From: Pseudovibrio exalbescens
Lineage (GTDB): Bacteria; Pseudomonadota; Alphaproteobacteria; Rhizobiales; Stappiaceae
Length of the DNA stretch: 64,000 nucleotides
Direction of reading: 5' to 3'
Assembly (NCBI RefSeq): GCF_028737195.1
Contig: NZ_JAQZAJ010000002.1
Span: 829,135-893,134, forward strand
Shown here: one piece after another, positions 52,458-61,866 of the stretch
Numbering within the stretch: the first letter of the stretch is position 1
Layout of the letters: each line of letters starts with the position of its first letter
The notes under the pieces: generated by a model
What the model was told of the DNA's origin: nothing
What the model saw: the letters and a program-made list of their open reading frames with translations, nothing else
The model's database searches: none
Position numbers and translations under genes: made by a program

Positions 52458-53006
52458 ATGCTTGGTGTCGTTTTTTCAGAATTCATGGAAATGGTGGAAG
52501 AAGAGTTTTCGCCTGACGTGGCCGATAGGGTCATGGAGCAAGTCGAGGACATGTTGCCCAGCGGCGGTGCTTACACGGCTGTAGGGGAGTACCATCACAG
52601 CGAAATTCTAACGTTGATCGGTCAACTCAGTGCAGACACCGGGGTGCCTGTCGAGGACTTGGTCGAAAAATTTGGGCGATATCTCTTTGCCCGGTTCGCC
52701 GTGCTCTACCCAGAGTTCTTCCAAGGCGCGGACGATGCATTCACCTTCCTCGGTACAATTGAAGACTACATCCACCGCGAAGTGCGGAAATTGTATCCGC
52801 ATGCAGAGCTTCCAAGCTTCGATTGCGATCGACCGAGCGACGCAGTTCTTATCATGCATTACGAGTCCAAACGCCCATTTGCGCCATTGGCACATGGCCT
52901 TATTCATGGCTGTATCGATCACTTTGGACAGGAAATTGTGGTTCATATGGACATGCCGGAGGAGAAGGCTGGCAGCGCCGCAACATTTACCCTCAGGCGG
53001 ACGTGA
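52458..53006 (+). CDS. H-NOX heme nitric-oxide sensor
   Basis: A 182-residue H-NOX (HNOB) protein, which binds heme and senses NO. It starts [18 protein letters not shown], has the proximal heme ligand His106 in [19 protein letters not shown], and the propionate-binding motif Y-x-S-x-R at residues 135-139 (YESKR). ATG 52458 with AGGGGCG before it is the normal start. The histidine kinase gene six bases downstream is its probable output partner. Whether it excludes oxygen cannot be told by eye. Confidence 0.94.
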   Translation: MLGVVFSEFMEMVEEEFSPDVADRVMEQVEDMLPSGGAYTAVGEYHHSEILTLIGQLSADTGVPVEDLVEKFGRYLFARFAVLYPEFFQGADDAFTFLGTIEDYIHREVRKLYPHAELPSFDCDRPSDAVLIMHYESKRPFAPLAHGLIHGCIDHFGQEIVVHMDMPEEKAGSAATFTLRRT

Positions 53007-53012
53007 TGACCG

Positions 53013-54350
53013 ATGGATGCTTTCCGACTGCAAAGGCGTTTAGAGCGCGAGCGAAAAGCCCGCAAAGAGGCTGAGCGCCTATTGGAAAACAAGGCGCGTG
53101 AGCTGTACATGGCCAACCAGGCCCTTTCACAGACGCTGGAAGACCTTGAAGAACGCATTTCCTTGCGTACCCAAGAGTTGAGGCAAGCAACCCGCATGGC
53201 TGAAGAGGCAAACCGGGCAAAATCCGAGTTCCTTGCCAACATGAGCCACGAAATCAGAACGCCACTTAACGGCATCATCGGCATAAGTGAACTGCTTCTC
53301 GATACCGAACTCGATGAAAAGCAAGGTCAGCTCGCCGGTATGATTCAGGACTCCTCCAACGCATTGCTTGAGATTATCAATGACATCCTAGATTTTTCCA
53401 AGATTGAAGCCGGTCATATGAATGTACACACCGGCTACTTCAACCTCGAAAGCGTGCTGCAGGCTGTTTTCAGCATCAACTACCATCGCGCCATGCGGAA
53501 AAAACTGAAATTGGAGCTCCGCTACTCCCCCGTGCTACCTCGGACTTTCATCTCAGATCAGGCGATGGTGCGTCAGATTTTCTCCAATCTGGTGAGCAAC
53601 GCGGTGAAATTTACTGAAGTGGGCAGTGTAAACATTACCGTCTCTGATAAAGCTCAACTCGTTCCGGATGGTATTCGAGTGGAGGTTGCAGACACAGGTA
53701 TCGGGCTTGCCAATGAAGACCTGACAACGATCTTTGAAAAGTTCCGGCAGGTAGAAAGCGGAGCAAGCCGCAAATATGCTGGCACCGGGTTGGGCCTGAC
53801 CATCACAAAGTCATTGGTTGAGTTACTAGGTGGGCAGATCATCGTGACATCGCAGAAGGATGTCGGCACCACATTTGTGGTCGAGCTACCTCTGAGCGCG
53901 GCAGAGGGGGACCACAGTGTGTTGGACGCTGGTTTACATGAGGCTCGCAAAGGGCCGGAAAAGAAACTGCCTGAGGGCATGCGCATTTTGATCGTGGAAG
54001 ATACGTTAACCAACCAGATGGTGATGAAGGCCTATCTGGAAACAGAGCCGCTTGATGTCGTTCTTGCCAAAGATGGTCGCTCAGCAGTGGAAGAGTTCAA
54101 GAGACAAAAGCCAGACCTCATCTTCATGGATGTTTCAATGCCGGAAATGGATGGCTACGAAGCGACCGAAATGATCCGTACCAACGAATTGCAAACGGGT
54201 GCCGAGCGTACCTGCATCGTAGCGCTGACCGCCAACGCAACGGAAGAGCACAAACGTAAGTGCCTGCAAGCGGGTATGGATGATTATCTCTCCAAACCGG
54301 TCACAAAGGGCAGTGTAATGGGGAAACTCATAGAGTGGTTAGGAGCCTGA
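53013..54350 (+). CDS. H-NOX-associated hybrid histidine kinase
   Basis: A 445-residue soluble kinase: N-terminal coiled coil (residues 5-70), HisKA with [20 protein letters not shown] (His79), ATPase core with [18 protein letters not shown] and GTGLGLTI, and a C-terminal receiver with Asp373 in [12 protein letters not shown]. There is no membrane segment or PAS domain, so H-NOX is its likely sensor subunit, as in HnoK systems where NO-H-NOX inhibits the kinase. The receiver may pass phosphate on through an unlinked Hpt protein. Confidence 0.93.
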   Translation: MDAFRLQRRLERERKARKEAERLLENKARELYMANQALSQTLEDLEERISLRTQELRQATRMAEEANRAKSEFLANMSHEIRTPLNGIIGISELLLDTELDEKQGQLAGMIQDSSNALLEIINDILDFSKIEAGHMNVHTGYFNLESVLQAVFSINYHRAMRKKLKLELRYSPVLPRTFISDQAMVRQIFSNLVSNAVKFTEVGSVNITVSDKAQLVPDGIRVEVADTGIGLANEDLTTIFEKFRQVESGASRKYAGTGLGLTITKSLVELLGGQIIVTSQKDVGTTFVVELPLSAAEGDHSVLDAGLHEARKGPEKKLPEGMRILIVEDTLTNQMVMKAYLETEPLDVVLAKDGRSAVEEFKRQKPDLIFMDVSMPEMDGYEATEMIRTNELQTGAERTCIVALTANATEEHKRKCLQAGMDDYLSKPVTKGSVMGKLIEWLGA

Positions 54351-54370
54351 GGTGAAGTTTCACCTCAGGC
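54345..54370. terminator. Perfect inverted repeat containing both stop codons
   Basis: GCCTGAGGTGAA (54345-54356) and TTCACCTCAGGC (54359-54370) form a perfect 12-bp stem with only GT between. The left arm contains the hybrid-kinase stop (54348-54350) and the right arm the stop of the convergent Nudix gene (54365-54367). It probably acts as a shared transcription stop, although no long U tract follows on either side. Confidence 0.65.
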
Positions 54371-54826
54371 ATGTTCCAATTCCGCTTCCCATTCTATGAG
54401 AAGCTTTTTCAGGCCGTCCTCATCAACGAGATCAGCAGCATCAGAGAAGGAGAACCATTTGCGGTTTCTTTCATCCTTTTCCGGCCAGCGCTTCATCTCA
54501 TCTTTGACCTTGAGGGGGTATACGCTTACCTCGCAAAGCACAGGGGCCTTGTCACCGCGCAGCTTCACATAATGGTATTTTCCAATTTTCTTGGACCCAA
54601 TGTTACCTTTTATGCCAGCTTCTTCGTAAGCTTCTTGTTTTGCAGCTTCGGCGTCAGTTTTGCCCTTCATGGGCCAGCCCTTTGGGATAACCCAGCGCCT
54701 TGTTTCGCGCGAAGTGATAAGCATGACCTCCGGACGTCCTTTTTTGCCCAAGCGGAAAGGTAGAGCCGCGCATTGCACGCCCTCCTCAAAGAATGGGTGT
54801 TTGGAATGGACGATAGGTTTGCTCAT
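54365..54826 (-). CDS. Nudix hydrolase
   Basis: A 153-residue Nudix protein of the diphosphoinositol/diadenosine-polyphosphate type. The Nudix box is GWPMKGKTDAEAAKQEAYEE followed by AGI; compared with G-x5-E-x7-REUxEExGU the first Glu is Lys and the Arg is Gln, while the metal-binding E-x-x-E-E is intact. RWVIPKGWP before it is typical of the group. It may hydrolyse Ap4A/Ap5A-like nucleotides. It ends in the inverted repeat shared with the kinase gene. Confidence 0.88.
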   Translation of the reverse strand: MSKPIVHSKHPFFEEGVQCAALPFRLGKKGRPEVMLITSRETRRWVIPKGWPMKGKTDAEAAKQEAYEEAGIKGNIGSKKIGKYHYVKLRGDKAPVLCEVSVYPLKVKDEMKRWPEKDERNRKWFSFSDAADLVDEDGLKKLLIEWEAELEHA

Positions 54827-55190
54827 CCTGGTGAATTCCTAGTGCTGGGCTCGAAAGAGCCCATCCTTTCATTTCATTCAGTGATATTTGTCTAGATATT
54901 TGCTCTATTATTATAATTCTCAAGTGCGGTGAAACACTGCTTTTGTCGACCAAGGGCCTATCTGCCGCAACGGCTATATGGGCCAAAGATTAATTTCGTA
55001 GGCGCATAAATCCAAAAATGCCGAAGGGCAAGGTGAAAATTTCTCTCGGATCAGCGCATAAAAATCCCTTGTATCACCTCCCTTATACCGGGAAATTGCT
55101 TAGCAGTGCAAATCTCGGGGTGAACTTATTGAGTTCCTAATTGGTAATATTGCGTAAGGTAACGCATCTGGCAGAAGTTATTCAGGGGGA
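54827..55190. other. Non-coding region upstream of kynU
   Basis: A 364-base AT-richer stretch between divergent Nudix and kynU genes. No protein or RNA gene was recognised. It should hold both promoters. Near kynU there is a short inverted repeat, TGCGT-N6-ACGCA (55151-55166), 25 bases before the start codon, that might be an operator; no Lrp-type KynR gene is nearby. Confidence 0.45.
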
Positions 55191-56399
55191 ATGGTGCGAA
55201 AAACACACACAGACTTTGAGGCAACGAAACGCCTCTTCAAGCTTCCGGGTTCTTTGATATACCTCGACGGTAATTCTTTGGGCGCAATGCCGAAAAACGT
55301 CTCCGAACGGGTTCAAAAAACAGTGGATGAACAATGGGGCGTGAGTCTTATCCGAGGCTGGAATGACCATGGTTGGGTTCATAAACCCTCAAGCATTGGG
55401 GATCGCATTGGAAAACTCATCGGGGCCGAAAACGGGACTGTGCTTTGTGGCGACAATACGTCCATCAACGTGTTTAAAGCGCTCGCCACGGCTGTGAAAA
55501 TGCGGCCGGACCGGCACATCATATTGTCTGATACGGGCAACTTCCCAACGGACTTGTACATGGCTCAAGGCCTTTCAAGCTTGTTGGAGCAAGGGCATGA
55601 GTTGCGGCTCGTCGAGCCGGAGGACGTGGAAGCGGCTTTGGATGAGACGATCGCGGTGATGATGCTCACCGAGGTGGACTACCGCACAGGTCGCCGTCAC
55701 AACATGAAGAGCCTCACAGCAAAAGCGCATGAAGCGGGCGCGTTGACGCTTTGGGATCTTGCGCACTCTGCAGGTGCATTCCCGGTACACCTCGATGCAT
55801 GTGAAGCCGATTTCGCAGTTGGCTGCGGGTACAAATACCTCAACGGTGGCCCAGGGGCTCCAGCCTTCGTATATGCTGCAAAGCGTCATCACGAAGCCAT
55901 GACCACGCCTCTTGCCGGGTGGTGGGGACACGAAACCCCTTTCTCATTTGATCTGGACTATCGTCCGGCTTCTGGCATCAACCAAATGCGGGTTGGAACG
56001 CCTTCCGTACTGGCCATGGCGGCCATGGAGGCCGCTCTGGATCTTTGGGATTTGGTGAGCCTTGACGATGTACGCATACGCTCTGTCGACCTGTGCGAGC
56101 TGTTCATTGCCGAGGTGGAACGCCGCTGCCCGGAGTTGACACTTGCCAGTCCTCGAAACGCCGAAGACCGAGGATCTCAGGTCTCGTTCCATGCTGAAGA
56201 AGGTTATGCCATCATGCAGGCGCTCATTGCTGATGGCGTGATCGGCGATTTTCGAGCGCCTGATATTATTCGCTTCGGTTTCACACCTCTTTACATCGGC
56301 CCAGAGGACGTCGTTGGGGCAGCAGAGGCTTTGGAAAGAATTCTCAAGGAACGGCGTTGGGATCGGCCTGAATTTAAAGTGAAAGCTGCCGTAACCTAA
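55191..56399 (+). CDS. kynU: Kynureninase
   Basis: KynU, a PLP enzyme, cleaves kynurenine to anthranilate and alanine in tryptophan breakdown. The 402-residue protein has YLDGNSLGAMP at the start, LWDLAHSAGAFPV with Asp189 (PLP pyridine N), and the Schiff-base Lys215 in GCGYKYLNGGPGAP; RVGTPSVLAM and the C-terminal FRAPDIIRFGFTPLY are family blocks. The GGGGGA site lies almost against the ATG. The usual partners, kynA and kynB, are not in this window. Confidence 0.95.
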   Translation: MVRKTHTDFEATKRLFKLPGSLIYLDGNSLGAMPKNVSERVQKTVDEQWGVSLIRGWNDHGWVHKPSSIGDRIGKLIGAENGTVLCGDNTSINVFKALATAVKMRPDRHIILSDTGNFPTDLYMAQGLSSLLEQGHELRLVEPEDVEAALDETIAVMMLTEVDYRTGRRHNMKSLTAKAHEAGALTLWDLAHSAGAFPVHLDACEADFAVGCGYKYLNGGPGAPAFVYAAKRHHEAMTTPLAGWWGHETPFSFDLDYRPASGINQMRVGTPSVLAMAAMEAALDLWDLVSLDDVRIRSVDLCELFIAEVERRCPELTLASPRNAEDRGSQVSFHAEEGYAIMQALIADGVIGDFRAPDIIRFGFTPLYIGPEDVVGAAEALERILKERRWDRPEFKVKAAVT

Positions 56400-56650
56400 A
56401 TATCCGACGTATGCGCGAAAAAAAGTCATCTACTTGCTGAGAAATTGTCGGGTGTTTGGTTAGGTGGTTTTACTGGTTCATCCTGCGAAAAGCTGCTAGA
56501 TCTTTAAAAAGAAAAACAAAACCAGAGATTTTATCAGGCATACAAAACGATTTGGTTCGCGAAAAAGCGGGCCCATAGCGTTTACTCCAGATGGGGAACG
56601 GGGGCAGAGTTGGCGCCATAAGCTGACCTGCCCCCTATTGGGGAGAGAGA

Positions 56651-57424
56651 ATGCTTCAGGTCGAGGGGCTGACAATGAACTTCGGCGGCTTTACTGCCGT
56701 CAACAAGTGCTCGTTTTCGATTGGTGCTGGAACAATAACAGGTCTTGTTGGGCCCAATGGCGCGGGCAAAACCACTCTGTTCAACCTGATTGCCGGGGCG
56801 TTTCAGCCCACGTCAGGCAAAATCCGCTTTCAAGGCAAAGATGTAACGAAGCTTTCGACGGATCAATTGTTCCACCAGGGGCTGGTGCGGACGTTCCAGA
56901 TCCCTCACGAGTTTCACCGGCTCTCCGCCCTTGAAAACCTGATGATGGTGCCGCCAGCGCAGAAAGGGGAGACCCTGCTGTCAAACTGGTTGCAATTTGG
57001 TGCCGTGAAAGCGCAGGAAAAAGAGGTGCGCGCACGTGCATGGGAAACGCTTGAGTTCTTGGAACTCACTCAGGTGGCCTTTGAACGCGCGGGCAACCTG
57101 TCCGGTGGTCAAAAGAAGCTACTTGAGCTCGGGCGTACCATGATGACGGATGCCAAGCTGGTGCTGCTTGATGAGCCTGCAGCCGGTGTAAACAGAACGC
57201 TGCTGCGCAAACTGGAAGAGAAGATAGAAATCCTAAATAAGGAGCGTGGATTTACTTTCATGCTCATCGAACACGACATGGAGATGATCGAGAAGCTCTG
57301 TTCTCCAGTCATCTGCATGGCTGAAGGTTCGGTTCTGATTGAGGGAGATTTCCAGACAGTACGTTCTGATCCGCGCGTCCTTGAAGCTTATCTTGGCGAA
57401 GTCGCCTACGGGGAGACAGCCTGA
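56651..57424 (+). CDS. livG: Branched-chain amino-acid-type ABC ATPase LivG
   Basis: One of two ATPases of a high-affinity amino-acid-type (HAAT) ABC importer. The 257 residues show Walker A GPNGAGKTTLFN, signature NLSGGQKKLLELGR, Walker B LVLLDEPAAGVN and the switch His in LIEHDME. The LivG type is shown by the long insert between Walker A and the signature. Preceded by 251 bases with no gene. Its TGA overlaps the livF ATG by one base. Confidence 0.94.
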   Translation: MLQVEGLTMNFGGFTAVNKCSFSIGAGTITGLVGPNGAGKTTLFNLIAGAFQPTSGKIRFQGKDVTKLSTDQLFHQGLVRTFQIPHEFHRLSALENLMMVPPAQKGETLLSNWLQFGAVKAQEKEVRARAWETLEFLELTQVAFERAGNLSGGQKKLLELGRTMMTDAKLVLLDEPAAGVNRTLLRKLEEKIEILNKERGFTFMLIEHDMEMIEKLCSPVICMAEGSVLIEGDFQTVRSDPRVLEAYLGEVAYGETA

Positions 57425-58146
57425 TGCTGCAAAAGGCGACGAGCCACGTGCTTGCCATGCAAGAAGTTCGCGGAGGCTATGGAGATGCGGACATTCTCCA
57501 TGGTGTTTCCATTGAGGTGGCCGAAAAAGAAATTGTTGTCATTGTCGGCCCGAATGGGGCGGGCAAATCAACGGCCATGAAAGCCATTTTTGGCCTGTTG
57601 AAAGTCCGTGGGGGCTCCATCATGGTTGATGGCACAGACATCGCCGGATGGACGCCAAACCGCATTGTTCAGCACGGAGTTTGTTACGTGCCGCAGGTCA
57701 ACAACGTCTTTCGCGAGATGACTGTGCATGAAAACCTTGAGATGGGGGCGTTTCTAAACAAGGGCGACTTCACCGAGGCGTGTGATCGTGTCTACGCTTT
57801 GTTTCCAGATCTTAGAGAGCGCCGCCGTGCCCTAGCTGGGAACCTGTCCGGCGGCCAACGTCAAATGGTCGCCATGGGGCGAGCCTTGATGCTGAGCCCC
57901 AAACTGTTGCTGCTGGACGAGCCGACTGCGGGCTTGTCGCCAAAGTACATGGAGCAGATTTTCGAGATCACCCGCGGTGTGCGGGATTCCGGCGTATCCA
58001 TTTTGCTGGTTGAACAGCACGCCAAACAGGCCCTGGCGTTTGCGGACCGTGGTTATGTGTTGGCTGCGGGGCAAAACCGCCATGAGGGTCGGGCCGCTGA
58101 TCTGCTTGCAGATCAGGAGGTCGCTGAAATGTTCTTGGGCGGGTAG
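57424..58146 (+). CDS. livF: Branched-chain amino-acid-type ABC ATPase LivF
   Basis: The second ATPase of the importer, 240 residues. Walker A is GPNGAGKSTAMK, signature NLSGGQRQMVAMGRAL, Walker B LLLLDEPTAGLSP and switch His in LVEQHAKQ. The short insert and LSPKYM after Walker B fit LivF. It is coupled to livG by the overlapping TGATG and is followed four bases later by the livH permease. Confidence 0.94.
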   Translation: MLQKATSHVLAMQEVRGGYGDADILHGVSIEVAEKEIVVIVGPNGAGKSTAMKAIFGLLKVRGGSIMVDGTDIAGWTPNRIVQHGVCYVPQVNNVFREMTVHENLEMGAFLNKGDFTEACDRVYALFPDLRERRRALAGNLSGGQRQMVAMGRALMLSPKLLLLDEPTAGLSPKYMEQIFEITRGVRDSGVSILLVEQHAKQALAFADRGYVLAAGQNRHEGRAADLLADQEVAEMFLGG

Positions 58147-58150
58147 GGCA

Positions 58151-59023
58151 ATGACACTGCTGGAACTGATAAACTTTTATCTCATACCGGGTGTTGTGCT
58201 CGGTTCAATTTACGCACTGGGCGCTGTTGGCATCACATTGGTCTTCGGCATTTTGCGGTTCGCGCACCTGGCCCACGGGGACCTTGCGACTTTCGGGGCG
58301 TTTGCCGCGTTGGCATTGGTTGCCGTAGGGGGCGTCAATGTCTGGGTTGCCTTGCCACTTGCCATGGCCATCTGCGGCGCGGCGGCGATTGGCATCGACA
58401 AGTATTTCTACGACTACCTCAAAGAACGGCCGAAGATTCTGACCGTGATGGCCTCTCTCGGCATTGCCTTGATGCTGCGTGCCATAGTGCAGGTGGTGTG
58501 GGGCGTTGATACGGAAACATACACCCGCGGAATTGTGCGCCCGGAGACTTACTGGGGTATCCGTATTCGCGATCGAGAGCTTTATACGGTTATTGCCATG
58601 CTCGGCATTGTGGCAGTGCTCTGGTTCTTCTTGAAGAACACCAAATGGGGCAAGGCCATGCGGGCGATGTCTGACAACCCTGATCTGGCTTTGCTTTCTG
58701 GCGTCGACAACCGCAAGGTTACCATGCTCACCTGGATGATCGTTGGCATGCTGTGTGCTGCCGCTGGTTTCTTCCTCGGACTCAACACCGAGCTCAAGGC
58801 GCTTATGGGTTGGACCATGCTGTTGCCCATGTTCGCTGCAGCCATTCTGGGCGGCGTGGGCCGCGTCGAAGGGGCTGTCATTGGCGGGTTGATCATCGGC
58901 ATCGTTGAAGAGATGTCTGTGCTGTTCATCCCGACAGAATACAAGGCCGCGCTCGCCTTCGCCATTTTGTTGATCATCCTGCTTGTACGTCCTACCGGGC
59001 TGCTCAAGGGCAAGGTTCTGTAA
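58151..59023 (+). CDS. livH: ABC permease LivH
   Basis: A 290-residue membrane permease with about eight helices. It begins MTLLELINFYLIPGVVLGSIYALGA, the classic LivH opening, and has the ATPase-contact EAA-like loop region AMRAMSDNPDLALLSGVD and NTELKALMGWTMLLPMFAAAILGGVG. The open frame reaches back to 57977 inside livF, but ATG 58151 is the correct start. Substrate is set by the binding protein encoded downstream. Confidence 0.93.
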   Translation: MTLLELINFYLIPGVVLGSIYALGAVGITLVFGILRFAHLAHGDLATFGAFAALALVAVGGVNVWVALPLAMAICGAAAIGIDKYFYDYLKERPKILTVMASLGIALMLRAIVQVVWGVDTETYTRGIVRPETYWGIRIRDRELYTVIAMLGIVAVLWFFLKNTKWGKAMRAMSDNPDLALLSGVDNRKVTMLTWMIVGMLCAAAGFFLGLNTELKALMGWTMLLPMFAAAILGGVGRVEGAVIGGLIIGIVEEMSVLFIPTEYKAALAFAILLIILLVRPTGLLKGKVL

Positions 59024-59034
59024 GGAGGTCGCTC

Positions 59035-60024
59035 ATGGAACTTATCGGACTTGCCAACTATGCTGTTTACATGGCGATTTTCATTGGCATCTACGCCATT
59101 CTTGCGCTGGGCCTGAACATCCAGTGGGGCTTCACAGGTTTGTTCAACGCGGGTATCGCGGGTTTCTTCGCTGTCGGCGCTTACGTTTCGGCAATCCTGA
59201 CGTCGGCCGATGTTGCAAACCGAATTGGTGGATTTGATCTGCCCATCGTTGTGGGATGGATCGGCGCCATGGTTGCCGCAGGCCTGATTGCCTGGCCCAT
59301 TGGCAAAATTTGTTTGCGTTTTCGCTCGGACTATCTGGCCATCGCCACCATCGGTATCGCCGAAATCATTCGATTGGTCGTGAAGTCAGAAGGCTGGATG
59401 ACGGGCGGTGCCCGTGGCGTCAACAATGTGCCGCGCCCATTTGGAGACCTGGAGTATTTTCAATCTCAGCTCGCCTACATGCTCATGGTCTTCTTAATCC
59501 TCGGCATCGTTTACTTCCTCGTCGAGCGGCAGATCCATGCGCCATGGGGCCGCATGATGCGCGCTATCAGGGACAATGAAGCCGCCGCTGCGGCCATGGG
59601 TAAAAACATCGAGCGCCGTCGCCTCGAAGCCTTCATTTTCGGTGCTGCCATCATGGGGCTGGGCGGTGCCTTGTTCGCCCACTTCAACCGGTCCATCACA
59701 CCCGAGGCGGTTGATCCAATGGTCGCCACATTCCTTATCTGGATCATGCTGATCCTCGGTGGGTCGGGGAATAATCGCGGTGCGATCCTCGGCGTTGCAG
59801 TGGTCTGGATCATCTGGTCCATGTCGGAGATGATTACCGATCAGCTGCCGCAGGAATACGCCATCAAAGCCAAGTACATGCGAGTGTTCATCATTGGCTT
59901 GATGTTGCAGCTTGTGCTGCGGTTCCGTCCGGAGGGGATTTTGCCGGAACCGCAATACACCGATGAAACAAACAAGGAGAAGGTGCAAAGGGGAAGCCCA
60001 GCTTCCGATGCACCCACCACTTAG
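59035..60024 (+). CDS. livM: ABC permease LivM
   Basis: The partner permease, 329 residues, with about nine helices. Conserved pieces are LGLNIQWGFTGLFNAGIAGFFAVG and the coupling loop GRMMRAIRDNEAAAAAMGKN, then LILGGSGNNRGAILG near the end. A 25-residue polar tail follows the last helix. It starts 12 bases after livH with AAGGAGG before its ATG. Confidence 0.93.
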   Translation: MELIGLANYAVYMAIFIGIYAILALGLNIQWGFTGLFNAGIAGFFAVGAYVSAILTSADVANRIGGFDLPIVVGWIGAMVAAGLIAWPIGKICLRFRSDYLAIATIGIAEIIRLVVKSEGWMTGGARGVNNVPRPFGDLEYFQSQLAYMLMVFLILGIVYFLVERQIHAPWGRMMRAIRDNEAAAAAMGKNIERRRLEAFIFGAAIMGLGGALFAHFNRSITPEAVDPMVATFLIWIMLILGGSGNNRGAILGVAVVWIIWSMSEMITDQLPQEYAIKAKYMRVFIIGLMLQLVLRFRPEGILPEPQYTDETNKEKVQRGSPASDAPTT

Positions 60025-60081
60025 CGATCGAGTGGCCCGATTCTGGCCAAAACAACAAGATCCAACCGGAGGTTTGTGAAC

Positions 60082-61284
60082 ATGAAGCTTACTTCACTTG
60101 CATTCACGGCAGCTCTTGCAGGAGCTACCGCCCTTACGTCACACACTGCACTGGCAGACGTTAAAGTTGGCCTGCTTGGCGGTGTTTCGGGGCCGATTGC
60201 AGCAATGGCTCCGCCAATGCTTGATGCCGCGCAGCTTGCCTTCCAGCAGGTCAATGAACAAGGTGGCGTTGCTGGTGGCCAGATGATTGAGGCTGTCGTT
60301 GGCGATAGTGGCTGTAATCCGCAAAACGGCGTGGACAGCGCAACCAAGCTGGTAAACGTAGAGCAGGTTGTTGGCCTGGTTGGTCCGCAGTGCTCCGGCG
60401 CGGTTATTGCGGTCGCCAACTCTGTTTCCGTGCCTGCTGGCATTGCTTTGTTGACGCCATCTGGCACATCTCCGGAAATCACCAGCATCGAGGACAAAGA
60501 CACCGTTATGCGTACCGTGCCATCTGATGACTATCAGGGCCGGGCGCTTGCGCGGGCGCTTTTGGAGCGGGGAACCAAGAAGGTTGCTGTCGCCTATTTG
60601 AACAACGACTATGGTACTGGCCTGGCTGAATCTTTTAAGGCTGAGTTTGAAGCCAATGGTGGCGAGCTTGCTGGATATGCCGCGCACGAGGAAGGCAAGG
60701 CGTCCTACCGCTCAAACCTTGCAGCGTTGACACGTGATGGCGCCGACACCCTTGTAATTTTTGACTATGGTGACGGCACAGGTCTAACCATTCTGCGCCA
60801 AGCGCTTGAGAATGGCTTCTTTGAAAACTTTGTTGGCGGCGACGGCATGAAGTCTGAAGCCATCATCAACGAACTTGGGGCCGAGAACCTGACGACATTT
60901 GTTGCGTCCTCACCGGTAGGTACAGCATCCAGCAGTCTCGATCTGTTCAATGATGCTTTTGCCGGTATCGGCGGAGACCCGAACGCAATTTTTGTGACCA
61001 CGTCATATGATGCAGCCTTCCTCATGGCGTTGGCTATTGAGAAAGCTGGCGGCGACAAGGCCGCAGTCGCTGCAGCTCTGCGTGAAGTTTCAAATGGTGA
61101 AGGTGAACCGATTCTTCCGGGTGAATGGAAGAAGGCAACAGGCCTCATCGCAGAAGGTAAGGCAATTGATTACAAGGGTGCCTCAGGTGACCTGGACTTT
61201 GACGAAAACGGAGATGTCCCCGGTGCCTACGCCATGTTCAAGGTTTCAAATGACACTTTCGAATCTATTGGTGAGATGAAGTAA
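60082..61284 (+). CDS. livK: Amino-acid-type ABC periplasmic binding protein
   Basis: The substrate-binding protein, exported by a signal peptide (residues 1-25, ending HTALA before DVKVGLLGG). It has the Leu/Ile/Val-binding protein (type 1 periplasmic) landmarks: VGPQCSGAVIAVAN and SPEITSIEDKDTVMRTVPSD. ATG 60082 is preferred over the GTG at 60076 for spacing from GGAGG. The ligand may be a branched-chain amino acid, another amino acid, an amide or a small aromatic compound. Confidence 0.92.
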   Translation: MKLTSLAFTAALAGATALTSHTALADVKVGLLGGVSGPIAAMAPPMLDAAQLAFQQVNEQGGVAGGQMIEAVVGDSGCNPQNGVDSATKLVNVEQVVGLVGPQCSGAVIAVANSVSVPAGIALLTPSGTSPEITSIEDKDTVMRTVPSDDYQGRALARALLERGTKKVAVAYLNNDYGTGLAESFKAEFEANGGELAGYAAHEEGKASYRSNLAALTRDGADTLVIFDYGDGTGLTILRQALENGFFENFVGGDGMKSEAIINELGAENLTTFVASSPVGTASSSLDLFNDAFAGIGGDPNAIFVTTSYDAAFLMALAIEKAGGDKAAVAAALREVSNGEGEPILPGEWKKATGLIAEGKAIDYKGASGDLDFDENGDVPGAYAMFKVSNDTFESIGEMK

Positions 61285-61310
61285 GCAGTCCTACGCTGTG
61301 GAAGAACGCG

Positions 61311-61342
61311 CGCCGGTCCTGATACACAGGGCCGGCGTTTTT
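61311..61342 (+). terminator. Terminator after the liv operon
   Basis: CGCCGGTCC and GGGCCGGCG form a 9-bp stem (one G-T pair) with a nine-base loop and a TTTTT tail, 26 bases past the binding-protein stop. It ends the livGFHMK operon just before the convergent hemP gene. Confidence 0.88.
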
Positions 61343-61346
61343 ATGC

Positions 61347-61505
61347 CTACTTGGTCAGAATCAATTTGCCGAGTTTGGTGATGGTAAGGCGGTACTCATC
61401 ATCGTTGTGCGAGATCTTGATCTCACGCGTGCCTTTGAAAAGTGCCTTACTATCAATCTTCTGAGTGCTTTCGCTATCAGTTCCTTGATGAGCGATCCTA
61501 GTCAT
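61347..61505 (-). CDS. hemP: Hemin uptake protein HemP (HmuP)
   Basis: A 52-residue gene missed by size filters. It begins MTRIAHQGTD and ends with the HemP domain: KIDSKALFKGTREIKISHND and EYRLTITKLGKLILTK, matching the family's R-L-x-x-T-x-x-G-K-L-I-L-T-K ending. HemP/HmuP is a small cytoplasmic protein that promotes expression of heme-uptake genes in rhizobia. Its position, divergent from exbB-exbD-tonB, fits an iron/heme acquisition region. GGGGCTGAG lies before the ATG. Confidence 0.88.
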   Translation of the reverse strand: MTRIAHQGTDSESTQKIDSKALFKGTREIKISHNDDEYRLTITKLGKLILTK

Positions 61506-61866
61506 TTCTCAGCCCCGTTTCTTCGACAAGTTAGCATCCTCCGGTTGTTGCCGGATATTTATAACTTGACTTTCATACTCATATTTAAGTAAGAAAGCAA
61601 CGACTGTTTGCCAATGAGTGTCATTCGCGTCTGACACTGGCAGGCAAAGTCATGCCCGAACTCAGTAGCCAGCCACCCGCTCCTCCCTCGTCGGCAAGCC
61701 AGCTACACTTTTCTGAATGTCGGGGTCATCTCCGTAGAGGCCTGCACAAAACCCCAATAAATGATAGGGGTGTTGTCTGCGGGCATCTTGGTGTTGAACG
61801 TGAGGTCTTGCGCTGCTCTAGCTGCGTCTGGCAGGGGCTAGACAATTTTGGATAGTTGATCAGCGG
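61506..61866. promoter_or_regulatory. Divergent control region of hemP and exbB-tonB
   Basis: About 360 bases with no convincing gene (a 67-codon open frame here lacks family features). It is AT-rich near 61555-61595, where a TATAAA lies on the hemP side, and contains an imperfect dyad, ACCCC-N11-GGGGT (61753-61773). An iron regulator such as Irr, RirA or Fur probably binds here, but I cannot point to a clean consensus box. Confidence 0.4.

Noticed and set aside
61652..61855. A 67-codon frame between hemP and exbB
   Set aside because: Low-complexity Pro/Ser start, no ribosome site and no match to a known small-protein family; more likely control DNA.
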